A model generated the notes under the pieces. The model saw only the letters and a program-made list of their open reading frames with translations. It did no database searches and had not been told where the DNA came from. 64,000 nt of DNA from Neobacillus piezotolerans (GTDB lineage: Bacteria > Bacillota > Bacilli > Bacillales > Cytobacillaceae): NCBI RefSeq assembly GCF_003362805.1, contig NZ_QNQT01000004.1, positions 62,001 through 126,000 of the forward strand, written 5' to 3'. Of the stretch, positions 45,630 through 54,139 are shown piece by piece. The stretch's first letter is position 1, and each line of letters begins with the position of its first letter. The translations under genes were made by a program, and so were the position numbers.

Positions 45630-46457
45630 TTAACTCCTCACATTCACACTGTTTTTCAAAACAAACCCCACCATCGCAGTCAACAAGGTCCCAGGCTTTT
45701 CAAAAATTGTCACATGGCCACACTCGGGAATGATAAGATACTCCGTATCGGGTATGTGCCGTACCAGAATGTCCGAAAATCGGCGGGGGGTAAGCAGATC
45801 ATTCTCCCCAACCACAACGAGAGTCGGGCACTTCACTTTGCAAAGCTCACCGGTTACATCCAAATCATTGATATACGTATCATAGAGGTGAACCTGCCCC
45901 TTGAAATAATCCTCTCCAATTCCATTCATGAGCTTTGCCCGCTCGGCGAGAAATTCTTTATTTTTCTCAACAAAGGAATTGTAGTAGAGGGAAGGGACCG
46001 CTCCCCAGAAAAAAGCTTCTCCTTGAGGACCTATCGCCAGCTGTTTCCAGCCCTCCAAAAACAGCCGAGTCGTTTCGTCGATTTCACTGGCAACATCAAT
46101 CAAAGTCAGGCTAACGGCCATCCCAGGATAATCAATCGCAAATCTTAAAGCGACTTCCCCGCCATAGGAGGTGCCGACCAGATGCACCTTTTCAACTCCC
46201 AGCCCATCGAGCAAAGCCTTCGCATCTTCTGCATGCTCCCTGAATGTATAAGGGCCATCAGGTTTGGACGATTTCATTTGTCCTTTAAAGTCGTGAAGGA
46301 CAATCCGATAGCCGAGTTTTTCAAAAAGGGGATAGTATAAGGCCCACGAAGATGTCGTCGTCATCACTCCATTAAAAAACATAACCGTTTCGCACGCTTC
46401 CGAATCCCCAAACACCTCATAAAACAATTCATTTCCGTTAATTTTCATCATTGCCAT
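45630..46457 (-). CDS. Alpha/beta hydrolase of the sigma-54 island (leftward operon)
   Basis: About 275 residues from ATG 46457, seven bases after GGGAGG; ATG 46481 upstream overlaps that region. Catalytic triad: nucleophile Ser in VGTSYGGEVAL, Asp in VVGENDLLTPRRF, His in PECGHVTIFEKP. The oxyanion segment reads FFNGVMTTTSSW. It resembles lactonases, enol-lactone hydrolases and C-C hydrolases, which cannot be told apart by eye. It is the second gene of an operon with an SDR, under a sigma-54 type promoter. Confidence 0.87.
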   Translation of the reverse strand: MAMMKINGNELFYEVFGDSEACETVMFFNGVMTTTSSWALYYPLFEKLGYRIVLHDFKGQMKSSKPDGPYTFREHAEDAKALLDGLGVEKVHLVGTSYGGEVALRFAIDYPGMAVSLTLIDVASEIDETTRLFLEGWKQLAIGPQGEAFFWGAVPSLYYNSFVEKNKEFLAERAKLMNGIGEDYFKGQVHLYDTYINDLDVTGELCKVKCPTLVVVGENDLLTPRRFSDILVRHIPDTEYLIIPECGHVTIFEKPGTLLTAMVGFVLKNSVNVRS

Positions 46458-46526
46458 ACCAACGCCTCCCATCATATGCAAAAAGGCTGAATCCCTTATG
46501 AAAATTTTCCGATAACCCCAAATGAA

Positions 46527-47267
46527 TTAAAGCACAACCCCGCCATCGACGCTCAATACTGTCCCGGTAATATATCTGGCTTCATCGGATGCAAGGAACG
46601 TATACGCATTGGCAATGTCCTCCGGCTGGCCGAGGACCCCGAGCGGAGATTTTCCTTTCATCATTTCAAGGACCTTTTCAGGCATTTTTTCGACCATCGG
46701 CGTCATGATGAATCCAGGGGCAACCGCATTCACACGGATGCCAAACCGGCCAAGCTCCTTCGCCCACGTTTTGGTCATACCGATGACGCCCCACTTGGTT
46801 GCTGCATAGTTGGTTTGTCCGAAGTTTCCATATAGGCCAACAACAGAGGATGCATTCAAAATGACGCCGGATTGCTGCTCCTTCATTTGTTTTGCTGCGG
46901 CCTGGGCGACGTTGAAGACACCTTTTAAGTTGACATCAATGACCCTGTCCCACTGGGCTTCTTCCATTTTAATCAACTGTGCGTCAGCGGTGATTCCGGC
47001 ATTATTCACCACTATGTCAACGCTTCCAAAATGCTCCGCCGTATCAGAAACCATTTTTTCTACCTGGCCCAAATCAGTAACATCAACGATCATGCCAACC
47101 ACTTCGCCGCCGCCTTCAGTAATAACAGAAACAGTCCGATCAACGTCCTCTCTGTTTACATCGGCAACGATGACTTTAGCACCTTCTCTTGCAAATTTAA
47201 TTGCTGTTGCTTCCCCGATCCCTCTTCCAGCTCCCGTAACAATCGCTACTCTGTCTTTTAATCTCAT
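46527..47267 (-). CDS. Short-chain dehydrogenase/reductase (FabG-like)
   Basis: 246 residues. Cofactor motif TGAGRGIGEATA, the Asp after strand 2 (VIVADVNRED, favouring NAD), NNAGITADAQL, and the catalytic Ser-Tyr-Lys in ILNASSVVG and NYAATKWG. C-terminal ITGTVLSVDGG is typical of FabG-like SDRs. ATG follows GGGAGG. Because it is controlled with a catabolic operon and prefers NAD by sequence, oxidation of a hydroxy acid to a keto acid is more likely than fatty acid synthesis. First gene of the leftward operon. Confidence 0.9.
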   Translation of the reverse strand: MRLKDRVAIVTGAGRGIGEATAIKFAREGAKVIVADVNREDVDRTVSVITEGGGEVVGMIVDVTDLGQVEKMVSDTAEHFGSVDIVVNNAGITADAQLIKMEEAQWDRVIDVNLKGVFNVAQAAAKQMKEQQSGVILNASSVVGLYGNFGQTNYAATKWGVIGMTKTWAKELGRFGIRVNAVAPGFIMTPMVEKMPEKVLEMMKGKSPLGVLGQPEDIANAYTFLASDEARYITGTVLSVDGGVVL

Positions 47268-47305
47268 TTCCCATTACCTCCCAATATATAGTCAATTAAG
47301 TAGTA

Positions 47306-47321
47306 TGCAAGAATCTTGCCA
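47306..47321 (-). promoter_or_regulatory. Sigma-54 promoter for the SDR/hydrolase operon
   Basis: On the minus strand TGGCAA-GATTC-TTGCA matches the -24/-12 consensus TGGCAC-N5-TTGCW at 10 of 11 positions, with the invariant GG and GC correctly spaced. It ends about 40 bases upstream of the SDR start codon. Confidence 0.8.
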
Positions 47322-47383
47322 ACCTGAATAATCACGGTTTTTAAAGAAAAGTCGCCACCCCGAATAAAGCCGACAGATAACAC

Positions 47384-47400
47384 TGTCCGAATTTCCTACA
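47384..47400. promoter_or_regulatory. Putative activator site 1 (UAS)
   Basis: TGTCCGAATTTCCTACA, a 17-bp element of the form TGTC-N9-(G/T)ACA, 63 bp upstream of the leftward sigma-54 promoter. The same form recurs at 48922 and 53996. Confidence 0.55.
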
Positions 47401-47426
47401 TTTTTTATAAAAAAGTTCCTATCTAT

Positions 47427-47445
47427 ATTGTAAATTATATACAAT
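47427..47445. promoter_or_regulatory. Inverted repeat before the activator gene
   Basis: ATTGTA-N7-TACAAT, perfect 6-bp arms overlapping AT-rich -10-like sequence about 35 bases before the activator start codon. It may be an operator, or only promoter AT-richness. Confidence 0.35.
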
Positions 47446-47479
47446 AAAGGAAAGGGGATGAAAAAAAGGAGGGGAATTT

Positions 47480-48910
47480 GTGGGTGTGGATGTTACCAAC
47501 GTAATCACCACTGTAGACTTGGAGGTCCTAGGCTCCGAGGCTTTTCTGAATACAATGGAAAAGCTGTTTGATCCTATTTCAGTTCCAATCATCTTGGTTG
47601 ATAAAGATACGAAAATTCGGATGATTAATCAAATTTTCGCCGATTATTTAGGTTTCCCGAAGGAAGAAATCCTCGGTAAACCGGTATTGGAAGTGGATGA
47701 ATTTTCAAGATTCCCATACGTGCTATCAAGCAAAAAACCGGAAATAGCATGGAAACATAAATTCAAGAACGGAAAAACAGCGATTGTCCACAGAATACCA
47801 GTCTTGGATATCAATCAGGAAGTGGCCTATGGCTTTGGACTGCTGCTCTTCCAGGATGTGAAAGAGTTCAAGGATATTATTGAAAAAAATAAACTTCTCG
47901 AGACAGCGTTAAACTATGCCGAGGAACAGTTGAAACACCTCCATGGCGCGAAATATAGCTGGGAAAACATCCTGGGGACAAGCGAGAAAATGGTGTTGGC
48001 GATTTATATGGGAAGAAGGGCATCCCAGACAAAATCGAATGTTTTATTGCTGGGGGAAAGTGGGACAGGCAAGGAATTATTTGCCCATGCAATCCACCAC
48101 TCAAGCAACAGGCAGCATGAGAGATTTATCAAGGTCAACTGTGCGGCCATCCCGGCGGAACTGCTTGAGTCGGAACTATTCGGCTATGTGGAAGGAGCGT
48201 TTACGGGTGCTAAAAAAGGAGGCAATCCTGGAAAGTTTGAACTGGCAAGCGGCGGCAGTATTTTTCTTGATGAAATTGGCGACATGCCGCTCAGCATGCA
48301 GGCCAAGCTCCTTCGCGTCCTGCAGGAAAAAGAGATTGAAAGGGTGGGGGGCACGAGGACGATACCAGTCGATGTGCGCGTGATCGCGGCCACCAATAAA
48401 AACCTCGAAAAAATGGTGGAAGAAGGTTCATTCCGAGAAGATCTTTTTTACCGCCTGAATGTCATGTCAATTGAAATTCCGCCGTTGCGCGAACGGGAAA
48501 ACGATACGGCAGACATGGCGATGAAGCTGCTTGAAAAGTTGTCGAGCCAGTTAGGGGTTTACGTCTCGACTATTTCCAAGAATGCGATGGAGCATCTGCT
48601 GAACTATCATTGGCCTGGCAACGTCAGGGAACTCGAGAACGTACTCGAGCGCGCCATCAATCTAACAGACACAGATACGATTCATTCTATCCACCTTCCT
48701 TTCAGAATTACGGGTAACAAGAAGCTTCATAAGCTTTCAAAAGGGCAAACATTAAAAAGTATCCTGGAGGAAACGGAGAAGGAGATTATTAAAAATTACC
48801 TGGACGAGTTGAATCATAATAAAGTAAAGGTAGCGGATATCCTCAACATTAGCCGTTCAAGCCTCTACGATAAAATTGAAAAATACCAATTAAATCCGCC
48901 TTTGTCGTGA
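47480..48910 (+). CDS. Sigma-54-dependent activator, PAS-AAA+-Fis
   Basis: 476 residues, GTG start behind AAGGAGGGG. An N-terminal PAS domain (about 30-140: PIILVDKDTKIRMINQIFAD, FPKEEILGKPVLEVD) should sense a small molecule. The AAA+ domain shows Walker A LLLGESGTGKELF (about residue 190), the sigma-54-contacting GAFTGA in YVEGAFTGAKKGG, Walker B GGSIFLDEIGDMP and VIAATNKNLEKM. A C-terminal Fis helix-turn-helix is seen in VKVADILNISRSSLYDKIEK. It is placed between two divergent operons, both with -24/-12 promoters, and is the obvious activator for them. No response-regulator receiver is present. Confidence 0.95.
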   Translation: MGVDVTNVITTVDLEVLGSEAFLNTMEKLFDPISVPIILVDKDTKIRMINQIFADYLGFPKEEILGKPVLEVDEFSRFPYVLSSKKPEIAWKHKFKNGKTAIVHRIPVLDINQEVAYGFGLLLFQDVKEFKDIIEKNKLLETALNYAEEQLKHLHGAKYSWENILGTSEKMVLAIYMGRRASQTKSNVLLLGESGTGKELFAHAIHHSSNRQHERFIKVNCAAIPAELLESELFGYVEGAFTGAKKGGNPGKFELASGGSIFLDEIGDMPLSMQAKLLRVLQEKEIERVGGTRTIPVDVRVIAATNKNLEKMVEEGSFREDLFYRLNVMSIEIPPLRERENDTADMAMKLLEKLSSQLGVYVSTISKNAMEHLLNYHWPGNVRELENVLERAINLTDTDTIHSIHLPFRITGNKKLHKLSKGQTLKSILEETEKEIIKNYLDELNHNKVKVADILNISRSSLYDKIEKYQLNPPLS

Positions 48911-48921
48911 AACTATACACC

Positions 48922-48938
48922 TGTCGGAAAATCGGACA
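48922..48938. promoter_or_regulatory. Putative activator site 2 (UAS)
   Basis: TGTCGGAAAATCGGACA, the best palindrome of the set (arms TGTCGGA and TCGGACA with one asymmetric pair). It lies 153 bp upstream of the transporter sigma-54 promoter, a usual distance for an enhancer site. Confidence 0.65.
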
Positions 48939-49090
48939 CTAAAAAGTAAGCGTTTACAAAATAAAATGACTTTGTGAAAAGATCAAAGTCATTTTTTATT
49001 TTTTCAAAAAAGTTCGCAAACCGAAAAAACCTTTAAAATAAAGGGTTTTTTGCAACCTCACCCAATCGGCATAACCATTTTATTAAAAAT

Positions 49091-49106
49091 TGGCACGGTA
49101 TTTGCA
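49091..49106 (+). promoter_or_regulatory. Sigma-54 promoter for the Liv-type operon
   Basis: TGGCAC-GGTAT-TTGCA matches the -24/-12 consensus at every defined position, 46 bases upstream of the first transporter gene. Together with the activator gene immediately upstream this is strong evidence for sigma-54 control. Confidence 0.93.
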
Positions 49107-49151
49107 ATATAAGAAAGTATAGCTGTACGAAAAAGAAAAGGAGGGATTGAT

Positions 49152-50024
49152 ATGGTTGAATTTTTACAAAATGTCATAGCTGGATTGGAAACAGGCAGTT
49201 TGTATGCTTTGGCTGCCTTGGGTTTAGTCCTGATTTACCGGACCTCTGACGTCATAAACTTTGCTCAAGGTGAAATGGCTATGTTCAGCAGCTTTATCGC
49301 CTTTACACTATTTCAGCAAACGATGTCTTATCCAGTTGCATTCATCGGAGCCGTTTTATTTGCTGTCTTCCTTGGTTTCCTCGTTGAAAGAGTCTTCATA
49401 CGGCCCGCGTCAAAGGCTAACCTGGTAAGTAAAATGATCATCACCCTCGGCCTTATTATGATTTTTAACGGAGTTGCATCCGCATTGTTCGGAATTGATA
49501 TGCACCCATTCAGAAAAGCGTTGACCATGGACAATATCAACATCGGGAATGTCATCATCCAGCCTAACGCCATTTTTATCATCTCAATTACACTCGTAAT
49601 CATGATGATTTTATTCTATTTGATAAAAAACACATTGATTGGCATTGCCATCCGTGCCACTGCCCAAAATGAGACAACCGCAAAATTGATGGGAGTTCCG
49701 GTTTCGAAAGTGTATTCCTTGTCATGGATCATCGCCACTGTACTTGGAGCGATCGCGGGGATCCTGATTGCCCCGACAACGAACGTTTCGACGACGATGA
49801 TGGGAGAAGTACATTTGAAATCATTCATTGCCGCCGTCCTTGGCGGTTTCGGATCCTTTGTCGGGCCAGTTGTGGGCGGTTTTGTTATCGGGGTTTTTGA
49901 TAACCTTGTTGGCTACTACATCTCGCTGCAATGGAAAACCGTCATTGTCTATGCTTTGTTGATCATCATTCTAATCGTCAAACCTACAGGACTCTTCGGC
50001 AAAGTCCACCGGAAGAAGGTGTAA
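49152..50024 (+). CDS. Branched-chain amino acid-type ABC permease (LivH-like)
   Basis: 290 residues with about eight membrane segments. Family features: AGLETGSLYALAALGLVLIY at the N-terminus, TSDVINFAQGEMAM, IGIAIRATAQNETTAKLMGV and GGFGSFVGPVVGGFVIGVFD. ATG follows AAGGAGG. First gene of a five-gene importer operon. The HAAT family also carries amides, urea and aromatic or dicarboxylic acids, so branched-chain amino acids are not assured as substrate. Confidence 0.93.
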   Translation: MVEFLQNVIAGLETGSLYALAALGLVLIYRTSDVINFAQGEMAMFSSFIAFTLFQQTMSYPVAFIGAVLFAVFLGFLVERVFIRPASKANLVSKMIITLGLIMIFNGVASALFGIDMHPFRKALTMDNINIGNVIIQPNAIFIISITLVIMMILFYLIKNTLIGIAIRATAQNETTAKLMGVPVSKVYSLSWIIATVLGAIAGILIAPTTNVSTTMMGEVHLKSFIAAVLGGFGSFVGPVVGGFVIGVFDNLVGYYISLQWKTVIVYALLIIILIVKPTGLFGKVHRKKV

Positions 50025-50027
50025 GGC

Positions 50028-51032
50028 ATGAAGGGATTGTTAAAAAACAAACCATTCCTCTATATAGTGGCCGGGCTAATCGTCGCGATGATTCCATTAC
50101 TGGTTGAGATGGAGCGGTCAACGATGACGATGATGAACCTAATCGTCATTTATGCAATCGTTGCAATCGGCTTTAACATCCTGCTCGGCTATGCGGGACA
50201 AATTTCGCTTGGCCATGCGGCATTTATGGGGCTAGGAGCGTATTTATCAGCTTATATTACTGGAAACTATGAACTTCCGTTTTTAGTAAGTCTCTTACTA
50301 TCCGGACTGATTCCGATGGTTATCGGGCTCATCCTTGGACTGGTGGCGCTTCGCCTTGAGGGCCATTACCTCGCGATTGCGACACTTGGCTTTGGAGTTG
50401 CCATCCAGCAGACCTTTAAGGAATGGATTGCCTTTACGAATGGATTCTCCGGGGCACGGGCGGCCACCCCTGAAATTTTTGGCTTCGCCTTGAGGGAACG
50501 TGAACACTTTTTCGTTTTGGCGGTCATCATCTGCGTTTTGCTCATTCTGTTTGCCCATAACCTTTTATCTTCAAAAACCGGCCGCGCACTGATTGCGATC
50601 CGTGATAGTGAGCATGCGGCCCAGGCGATGGGCGTCAGCTTATTCAAGTACAAATTGATTGCCTTTGCACTAAGCGCTTTTTACGCCGGCATCGGCGGAT
50701 CTTTATATGTACACTTGATCCGGTTTACAGAGCCGAATCAATGGGGAATCGACCTGTCACTGAATTTATTGGCGATGGTGGTGATCGGTGGCCTGGCATC
50801 CATACCGGGAAGCGTATTAGGTGCGGCATTTATCGTATTCGTACCTGAATTCGTAAAAGACATTGAGTGGCTGCAGAACATCAAGAACGTTGCAAGCATT
50901 TTTACCGGGATCGCGCTTGTCCTTGTCATCATGTTTTTCCCATATGGCCTTGCGCGAATAGGTTCCCAGCTTAAAGCACTATTCATTGGCAGGCCGAAGC
51001 ACACGAAACCGACGAAGGGAGTGGAGGGATAA
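50028..51032 (+). CDS. Branched-chain amino acid-type ABC permease (LivM-like)
   Basis: 334 residues. LLGYAGQISLGHAAFMGLGA, LEGHYLAIATLGFGVAIQQT, GRALIAIRDSEHAAQAMGVS and GGLASIPGSVLGAAFIVF are typical LivM elements. It starts 3 bases after the LivH-like gene and its stop overlaps the next start (TAATG). It forms the membrane channel with the preceding subunit. Confidence 0.93.
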   Translation: MKGLLKNKPFLYIVAGLIVAMIPLLVEMERSTMTMMNLIVIYAIVAIGFNILLGYAGQISLGHAAFMGLGAYLSAYITGNYELPFLVSLLLSGLIPMVIGLILGLVALRLEGHYLAIATLGFGVAIQQTFKEWIAFTNGFSGARAATPEIFGFALREREHFFVLAVIICVLLILFAHNLLSSKTGRALIAIRDSEHAAQAMGVSLFKYKLIAFALSAFYAGIGGSLYVHLIRFTEPNQWGIDLSLNLLAMVVIGGLASIPGSVLGAAFIVFVPEFVKDIEWLQNIKNVASIFTGIALVLVIMFFPYGLARIGSQLKALFIGRPKHTKPTKGVEG

Positions 51033-51817
51033 TGATGGAACCGATCTTACAGGTAGAAGACCTGTCCATTTCCTTCGGAGGATTAAAGGCGATAGACAAT
51101 CTAAGCTTCACCGTTGAAAAAAATGCAATCTATGGCCTTATCGGACCGAATGGCGCTGGCAAGACAACCGTATTCAATTGCATTAGCCGATTCTATACCC
51201 CGGACAAAGGAAAACTCACCTTTCAAGGGCATATAAATCTGCTCGATTATAAGGTCCATCAAATGGTCGACATCGGTTTGGTGCGTACTTTCCAGAATGT
51301 CGAACTTTTTAAAAACTTGACTGTCCTCGAAAACCTGATTATCGGCCAGCACAGCATAACAAAGGGAGGAATCCTCTCACAGGGCTTCCGGCTCCCGTTC
51401 GTGAAAAAGGAAGAAAAGCGGATCCGCGAAAAGGCACTCGATATTATGGATTTCCTGGGCATCAGGGGGATTGAACACTTCCCGGGGGCAGCCCAGCCTT
51501 ACGGGGTAATGAAGCTGATCGAACTCGGGCGGGCGCTGATGTCCAATCCGAAAATGATCATCCTCGATGAACCAGCTGCCGGGATGAACCATAGTGAAAC
51601 ACAAACACTAACCAATCTTATTAAAAAAATCAGGGATGAATTTAACGTCACCATCATCCTCGTTGAACACGATATGAACCTCGTTATGGAGGTTTGTGAA
51701 AAAATTTGCGCGATAAACTTTGGCTCCAAGATTGCAGAGGGCAGCCCAAAAGAAATCCAAAATCATCCAGCCGTACAGGAAGCGTATCTTGGCAAGGAGG
51801 ATGAGGTGCATGCTTAA
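51032..51817 (+). CDS. ABC transporter ATPase (LivG-like)
   Basis: 261 residues. Walker A GPNGAGKTTVFNCI, Walker B MIILDEPAAGMNHSE (the GMN of LivG proteins), switch His in LVEHDMNLVMEVC and the LivG-typical VRTFQNVELFKNLTVLENL. The signature region is altered: the usual LSYGxQR reads AAQPYGVMKLIELGRAL, a departure from most LivG proteins that keeps the position but not the LS. It overlaps both neighbours. Confidence 0.92.
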   Translation: MMEPILQVEDLSISFGGLKAIDNLSFTVEKNAIYGLIGPNGAGKTTVFNCISRFYTPDKGKLTFQGHINLLDYKVHQMVDIGLVRTFQNVELFKNLTVLENLIIGQHSITKGGILSQGFRLPFVKKEEKRIREKALDIMDFLGIRGIEHFPGAAQPYGVMKLIELGRALMSNPKMIILDEPAAGMNHSETQTLTNLIKKIRDEFNVTIILVEHDMNLVMEVCEKICAINFGSKIAEGSPKEIQNHPAVQEAYLGKEDEVHA

Positions 51818-52517
51818 GCTCGAAAACATCGATGCCTATTATGGCTACATCCATGCCCTTAAGGATGTATCTCTTGAAATAAAGGAAGGGAATATTGTAA
51901 CCCTTTTGGGTGCGAACGGGGCGGGAAAAACAACGATATTGAAGGTTATTTCCGGGTTGATGAAGCCGCAAAAGGGCGGCATCACCTTTGGCGATAAGAG
52001 TTTGACAGGCCAATCTCCCGAAAAGATCGTGAAATTCGGAATCGTTCAGTCGCCGGAGGGAAGGCAAGTTTTTCCCGAACTGACCGTCAAGGAAAATCTG
52101 CAAATCGGTGCCTATACACAAAAGGATCGAAAGGAAGCCGCCAAATCCCTTGAAAAAGTATTTGCCTATTTTCCTAGATTAAAAGAGAGGGAAAAGCAGG
52201 ATGCCGGGACCTTATCCGGAGGGGAGCAGCAAATGCTGGCCATTGGAAGGGCGTTGATGAACAAACCTAAACTTCTTTTACTCGACGAGCCTTCCCTTGG
52301 CCTCGCACCGCTGATTGTAAAGGATATTTTTTCGATAATCCGGGAAATCAACCGGCAGGGGACCACCGTATTCCTTGTCGAACAAAATGCAAACCAGGCC
52401 CTGTCCATCAGCCATCATGCCTATATCCTCGAAACTGGGAAAGTCATTCATCACGGGCCCGCGCAATTGATAAGGAATGATCCGAAAATCAAGCAGGCCT
52501 ATCTCGGCGGCCATTAA
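51810..52517 (+). CDS. ABC transporter ATPase (LivF-like)
   Basis: 235 residues from ATG 51810 (AAGGAGG at 51794-51800), overlapping the LivG-like gene by 8 bases. Walker A GANGAGKTTILKVI, signature LSGGEQQMLAIGRAL, Walker B LLLLDEPSLGLAPLIV, switch region FLVEQNANQALSISHHAYIL. LivF type. Second ATPase of the importer. Confidence 0.93.
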   Translation: MLKLENIDAYYGYIHALKDVSLEIKEGNIVTLLGANGAGKTTILKVISGLMKPQKGGITFGDKSLTGQSPEKIVKFGIVQSPEGRQVFPELTVKENLQIGAYTQKDRKEAAKSLEKVFAYFPRLKEREKQDAGTLSGGEQQMLAIGRALMNKPKLLLLDEPSLGLAPLIVKDIFSIIREINRQGTTVFLVEQNANQALSISHHAYILETGKVIHHGPAQLIRNDPKIKQAYLGGH

Positions 52518-52586
52518 CCCACGGCATTTACTAAGCAAATGCTTAGATGCATAGTTGAAAAAATTAAAAAAAGGGAGATCAAAATC

Positions 52587-53840
52587 ATGGGGAAAATTTT
52601 CAAAAAGGGTTCATTGTTGGCTTTAGTATTGATTCTTCTGTTTTCAGTAGCGGCATGTTCAAACAGTGATGAAACAACAAGCAAGGACGAGAAGGACGAA
52701 CCAGAAAAAGTGGAACTGGCCCAGGGTGTTACCGATGAGTCAGTAAAAATCGGTACCATTGGCGTCCAATCAGGTGCGTTAGCATTCATTGGCACTCCAT
52801 ACTTTGAAGGAATGGAAGCATATTTGAAAGCTGTAAATGATGAAGGTGGAGTAAATGGCAGGACCGTTGAGCTAATTAAGAAAGACGATGAATTCAAGCC
52901 GGATAAAGCTGTAAAGGCAATGGAAGAACTCGTTTATGATGATGAAGTTTTCGCTATTGTCGGCCAGCTTGGCACGCCAGGAGTCATGGCGACTGAAAGC
53001 ATTGTCAAAGAGGAAGGGATCCCAGCCGTCTACTTCGGCTCCGGAGCAAAGCAGCTAACACAATCCGGGAAAAACTTCTTCCCTGTCCAGCCAAATTACT
53101 ACTATGAAGGCAAGCTGATGGCTAAGTACGCAGTGGAAAAGTTCAGCGCTAAAAATGTTGTTGTCATTTATCAAAATGATGATGTGGGCCGCGATGGTGT
53201 TGAAGGTTTCGCGGAAGGCTTAAAGGCGCTTGGCCAGGAAGGCATCCTTAAAGAAGAAGGCAAATTGGCAATCAATGCCGCGGATACTGACTTCACAGTA
53301 CCGGTCCAAAAAGCAAAGAGCCTTAACCCTGATGTCGTAATCGTCTACAGCCTTGCAGGCGCAACGACTGGTATTTTGAAAGAATTCGAGAAAGTGAACT
53401 TCAACGTCCCAATGATCACAACCTATTCAAACGCCGATGCATCCTTCCTTGCACTGGCAGCACCAGGAGCTCCGAATGTAATCAAGAACCTCTATGTCAT
53501 GGGCTGGGTCAATGCCGATGCTGCAAAGCTTCAACCGCTGATGGACGCAATGGCAAAATACTTCCCTGAACAAAAGGTAATCAATGCTTACACAATGGCT
53601 GGCTGGGTTGCGGCCGAAACATTCATTGCAGGGCTGAAGGCGGCAGGGGATGACCTGTCATGGGAAGGCTTTGTTGAAGCAATGGACGGCATGACGTTCA
53701 CGGAAGGCCTTGCTCCTGAAATCAGCTATGTGGATGGCAAGCGCGAAGGCGTAACCAAAATGGCACTGAGCAAAGTCGCCCAGGATGGATCAGGCAAATT
53801 TATCTTTACCCTGGATTCCGAGTTCACAGAATTCGAATAA
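52587..53840 (+). CDS. Branched-chain amino acid-type substrate-binding lipoprotein
   Basis: 417 residues from ATG 52587 behind AAAGGGAG. Lipobox LFSVAAC marks a lipoprotein. Family 6 periplasmic binding fold: VKIGTIGVQSGALAFIGTPY, DEGGVNGRTVELIKKDDEF, VYDDEVFAIVGQLGTPGVMA, VVVIYQNDDVGRDGVEGF. Related binding proteins carry amino acids, amides or aromatic acids; the ligand is presumably the substrate of the enzymes in the same regulon. It is followed by a terminator. Confidence 0.92.
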   Translation: MGKIFKKGSLLALVLILLFSVAACSNSDETTSKDEKDEPEKVELAQGVTDESVKIGTIGVQSGALAFIGTPYFEGMEAYLKAVNDEGGVNGRTVELIKKDDEFKPDKAVKAMEELVYDDEVFAIVGQLGTPGVMATESIVKEEGIPAVYFGSGAKQLTQSGKNFFPVQPNYYYEGKLMAKYAVEKFSAKNVVVIYQNDDVGRDGVEGFAEGLKALGQEGILKEEGKLAINAADTDFTVPVQKAKSLNPDVVIVYSLAGATTGILKEFEKVNFNVPMITTYSNADASFLALAAPGAPNVIKNLYVMGWVNADAAKLQPLMDAMAKYFPEQKVINAYTMAGWVAAETFIAGLKAAGDDLSWEGFVEAMDGMTFTEGLAPEISYVDGKREGVTKMALSKVAQDGSGKFIFTLDSEFTEFE

Positions 53841-53915
53841 ATCTGTGCTGAAACTGGCCAGATGAACCAACCCGAACCGTAGGGCACCTAAATCGGTGAT
53901 CTAAATTTTTAAAAG

Positions 53916-53962
53916 TAAGGGTTCCTAAATGCTCTTTCCCGGCATTTAGGAAACCCTTATTC
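53916..53962 (+). terminator. Long terminator-like hairpin after the transporter operon
   Basis: TAAGGGTTCCTAAATGC pairs with GCATTTAGGAAACCCTTA (one bulge) around nine bases, then TTCAAAT. It separates the transporter operon from the next operon, which has its own promoter elements. Confidence 0.75.
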
Positions 53963-53995
53963 AAATAGAGGATCAAATGTTGGATTTCTGAACAG

Positions 53996-54012
53996 TGTCC
54001 AAAAAATCGACA
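53996..54012. promoter_or_regulatory. Putative activator site 3 (UAS)
   Basis: TGTCCAAAAAATCGACA, the TGTC-N9-GACA form again, 50 bp upstream of a candidate -24/-12 element and ahead of the hydrolase/KASIII/CoA-transferase operon. Confidence 0.55.
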
Positions 54013-54061
54013 GGGCCAGAAAAAAGGGCAGTAGGGCTTTTTCAGAAATATATAAAGGCGA

Positions 54062-54077
54062 TGGGAAAATGTCAGCT
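54062..54077 (+). promoter_or_regulatory. Weak candidate sigma-54 promoter
   Basis: TGGGAA-AATGT-CAGCT keeps the invariant GG and GC with exact spacing but only 7 of 11 defined positions. It is supported mainly by the activator site just upstream and the absence of a clear sigma-A promoter. Confidence 0.4.
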
Positions 54078-54139
54078 AAGAACATTCATACACTTTATCT
54101 AGCAGCGGGTAGAGCTTCAAGAGAAGGGGGATAGTGGTT

